Assembly: GCA_902478885.1 (NCBI GenBank)
Contig: CABSMS010000104.1
Span: 1 to 6,315 of the forward strand
DNA: 6,315 bases
Direction of reading: 5' to 3'
From: an uncultured Collinsella sp.
GTDB taxonomy: Bacteria; Actinomycetota; Coriobacteriia; Coriobacteriales; Coriobacteriaceae
Below, piece after piece: positions 4,828-6,315 of the stretch. Positions within the stretch are counted from its first letter, which is position 1. Each line of letters starts with the position of its first letter. A program made the translations under genes and the position numbers. The notes below the pieces were generated by a model. It did no database searches, was not told the origin of the DNA, and was given only the letters and a program-made list of their open reading frames with translations.

Positions 4828-5382
4828 ATAGCTAAGTCTGATGACACCCGCATCAACGACGAGATTACTGCATCTTCGTGCCGTTTGATTGGCGTCGATG
4901 GCTCTCAGCTCGGCCTGTTCGCCATCCGCGATGCCCAGCGCGTCGCCGACGATCAGGGTCTCGACCTGGTCGAGATCGCTCCCAACGCGGAGCCGCCGGT
5001 CTGCAAGGTCATGGACTACGGTAAGTTCAAGTACCAGCAGGCCATGAAGGCCAAGGCTGCTCGTAAGAACCAGTCCAAGGTCGAGGTCAAGGAAATGAAG
5101 TTCCGACCCAAGATCGACGTTGGCGACTACGAGACCAAGAAGGGCCACGTTCTGCGTTTCCTCAAGAAGGGCGCGCGCGTTAAGATCACCATCATGTTCC
5201 GCGGCCGTGAGATGGCTCACCCGGAACAGGGCCTTAACGTTCTCGAGCGTCTCGCCGAGGATCTCAAGCCTTACGCTACGGTCGAGTCCAAGCCTAAGAT
5301 GGAAGGCCGTAACATGCTTATGCTGCTCGCCCCGATTAAGGGCGCCTTCGATGAGGATAAAGCGGCAAGCGATACCAAGTAA
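4828..5382 (+). CDS. infC: Translation initiation factor IF-3
   Basis: IF3 binds the 30S subunit, keeps it apart from 50S and checks the start codon and initiator tRNA. The N-domain covers about 1-70 (TRINDEI, LDLVEIAPNAEPPVCKVMDYGKFKYQ), the lysine/alanine-rich linker about 71-85, and the C-domain about 87-170 (KEMKFRPKIDVGDYETKKGH, RVKITIMFRGREM). At 184 residues it has normal length. The only in-frame ATG near the start (4813) overlaps the ribosome site GGAGGT (4815-4820) and has no site of its own. ATA at 4828 lies 7 nt after GGAGGT and gives a protein beginning M-AKSDDTRINDEI, in line with other IF3s. Non-AUG infC starts, used for autoregulation by IF3, are established in E. coli and bacilli (AUU). 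I therefore choose 4828; a standard caller would give 4813. It is first gene of infC-rpmI-rplT. Confidence 0.93.
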   Translation: MAKSDDTRINDEITASSCRLIGVDGSQLGLFAIRDAQRVADDQGLDLVEIAPNAEPPVCKVMDYGKFKYQQAMKAKAARKNQSKVEVKEMKFRPKIDVGDYETKKGHVLRFLKKGARVKITIMFRGREMAHPEQGLNVLERLAEDLKPYATVESKPKMEGRNMLMLLAPIKGAFDEDKAASDTK

Positions 5383-5414
5383 CTAGTGTTCTGTAACCGA
5401 TTAAGGAGTATTTC

Positions 5415-5606
5415 ATGCCTAAGATGAAGTCCCACAGCGGCACCAAGAAGCGTTTCCGCAAGACTGGTACCGGCAAGCTTATGCGCGCCAAGGCTTTCAA
5501 GAGCCACATCCTGAGCAAGAAGTCCACCAAGCGTAAGCGTGGCTTCCGTCAGGAGACCGAGATCGCCGCTGCCGACCGCAAGGTCATCAAGTCGCGTCTC
5601 GCCTAA
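5415..5606 (+). CDS. rpmI: 50S ribosomal protein L35 (bL35)
   Basis: A 63-residue, very basic protein of the large subunit, of the family's usual length (about 64-66). The conserved N-terminus PKMKSHSGTKKRF, then KTGTGKL and the FKSHILSKKSTKRKR stretch (about 32-42), are diagnostic. The ATG has AAGGAG (5403-5408) at 6-nt spacing. It lies 32 nt after infC and 46 nt before rplT, the classic order, so it is cotranscribed. C-ending codon bias (GGC, ACC, AAG) fits high expression. Nothing is missing. Confidence 0.97.
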   Translation: MPKMKSHSGTKKRFRKTGTGKLMRAKAFKSHILSKKSTKRKRGFRQETEIAAADRKVIKSRLA

Positions 5607-5652
5607 GTTCGCGTTCCCGTTTTTCGTTTTACCGTCTAGGAGTTGATAGAAC

Positions 5653-6012
5653 ATGGCACGTATTAAGCGCGCTGTTGCCGCCAAGAAGAAGCGCCGTACC
5701 GTTATGCACCGTGCGAAGGGTTACTACGGTGCCGCTTCGCGTACTTACAAGCATGCTAAAGAGCAGGTCCAGCACTCCCTGCAGTATCAGTATCGTGATC
5801 GCCGCAACAAGAAGCGCGAGATTCGTTCTCTCTGGATCACTCGTATCAACGCTGCTGCTCGCCTGAACGACATCTCTTACTCTCAGTTCATGCACGGCCT
5901 GAAGGTTGCCGGCATCGAGCTCGACCGCAAGGTCCTGGCTCAGATGGCTTACGAGGACATCGAGTCCTTCAACGAGCTGGCTACCATCGCCAAGAAGGCT
6001 CTCGAGGCCTAA
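5653..6012 (+). CDS. rplT: 50S ribosomal protein L20 (bL20)
   Basis: A 119-residue basic protein that binds 23S rRNA early in large-subunit assembly. Length and sequence are canonical: MARIKRAVAAKKKRR, the long basic N-terminal extension with AKGYYGAASRTYKHAKEQV, then RDRRNKKREIRSLWITRINAAAR and a globular C-terminal domain from about residue 60 (YSQFMHGLKVAGIELDRKVLAQMA). In other bacteria L20 represses its own operon by binding leader or intergenic RNA. The ATG at 5653 has AGGAG (5638-5642) at 10-nt spacing, slightly long. It is the last gene of the operon; a strong terminator follows 20 nt after the stop. Confidence 0.97.
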   Translation: MARIKRAVAAKKKRRTVMHRAKGYYGAASRTYKHAKEQVQHSLQYQYRDRRNKKREIRSLWITRINAAARLNDISYSQFMHGLKVAGIELDRKVLAQMAYEDIESFNELATIAKKALEA

Positions 6013-6032
6013 TAGATTCTCTTGAATCGCTA

Positions 6033-6069
6033 GGGGAGTGTCGCGTTGTGCGCGGCGCTCCCTCTTTTT
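6033..6069 (+). terminator. Intrinsic terminator of the infC-rpmI-rplT operon
   Basis: A 13-bp stem (6033-6045 with 6051-6063, three G-U pairs) with loop TTGTG, followed by C and five Ts (6065-6069). It is strong and well placed, 20 nt after the rplT stop. Confidence 0.93.
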
Positions 6070-6115
6070 ATCTGAAGCGCGGTTTACATTGCTAAAAGCG
6101 CGGGTAGATAAACAC

Positions 6116-6315
6116 TTACAGGTGACCGATCTCTATATATTCCTGAACCAAAGGGTCATCATCTGATACGTGCAGTATTTCTTCACCAGCCTTTCTATGA
6201 CTTATATAGGAAGCGGTGTATTGTGTAGGACTTGTGAAGAGTGGAATTCCCGCCCACGGCGCCCCTCCGGTCTGGCAATATATCTCCTTGCCGCGCGGCC
6301 CGGTCGGACCGGATG
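6116..6315 (-). CDS. Unrecognised protein, C-terminal fragment (5' end beyond window)
   Basis: On the reverse strand a frame stays open from the window edge (first full codon at 6313) to TAA at 6118-6116, giving 65 residues. The two other reverse frames stop within about 40 codons. It begins SGPTGPRGKEIY, continues with CQTGGAPWAGIPLF and ends EEILHVSDDDPLVQEYIEIGHL. The first residues contain two Gly-Pro-X triplets, as in collagen-like repeats, but two are too few to classify it. Four ATA isoleucine codons and lower GC differ from the neighbouring genes, hinting at acquired DNA. It converges on the rplT operon. I do not recognise the family. A chance open frame is possible, since 66 codons is short. 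Confidence 0.4.
   Translation of the reverse strand, partial: SGPTGPRGKEIYCQTGGAPWAGIPLFTSPTQYTASYISHRKAGEEILHVSDDDPLVQEYIEIGHL

Noticed and set aside
5607..5652. T-rich rpmI-rplT gap as a terminator
   Set aside because: Runs of Ts are present but no stem precedes them; the two genes are normally cotranscribed.
6170..6315. Forward frame opening at GTG 6170 near the right edge
   Set aside because: Shorter than the opposing reverse frame, with no ribosome site and low-complexity translation (RPRRPSG).

Overview
The window looks like chromosomal DNA from a high-GC Gram-positive gut actinobacterium, most likely a Coriobacteriia member such as Collinsella. That is an inference from family resemblance, moderate-to-high GC, C-ending codon bias in the highly expressed genes and strong Shine-Dalgarno sites; no database search was possible. 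The first 17 bases are not genomic. They match the end of the Tn5/Nextera transposase adapter, so the window begins at an untrimmed read or contig end.

Layout, left to right. (1) 18-638: the 3' third of a long RelA/SpoT-type (p)ppGpp synthetase/hydrolase (zinc-binding CC domain plus ACT domain). (2) 727-1410: an MBL-fold hydrolase of the glyoxalase-II-like group, after a 13-bp hairpin. (3) 1605-2471: a class II fructose-bisphosphate aldolase with its own extended -10 promoter. (4) 2472-2821: a 350-bp gene-free stretch with a 92-nt three-tiered inverted repeat, a diverged tandem copy of its right half, and a T-rich terminator abutting the next promoter. (5) 2822-4255: a cytoplasmic-looking transglutaminase-like protein with an intact Cys-His-Asp triad and an N-terminal half I do not recognise. 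(6) 4294-4381: tRNA-Leu(CAA) and its terminator. About 184 bp later the last 25 bases of the tRNA region, and then the terminator, are repeated, with dense palindromes in between. (7) 4640-6069: the infC-rpmI-rplT operon (IF3, L35, L20), with a structured leader of roughly 175 nt ending in a terminator-like hairpin just before infC, and closing with a strong terminator. (8) 6116-6315: a lower-GC tail holding the 3' end of an unrecognised reverse-strand reading frame that runs off the window.

The main theme is growth and translation control: stringent response, glycolysis and initiation factor/ribosomal protein supply. These appear to be separate transcription units. The points most worth checking are the apparent non-canonical AUA start of infC, the probable attenuator before it, the duplicated tRNA 3' end, and the intergenic repeat array after the aldolase gene. 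I see no complete mobile element, CRISPR array or defence system.
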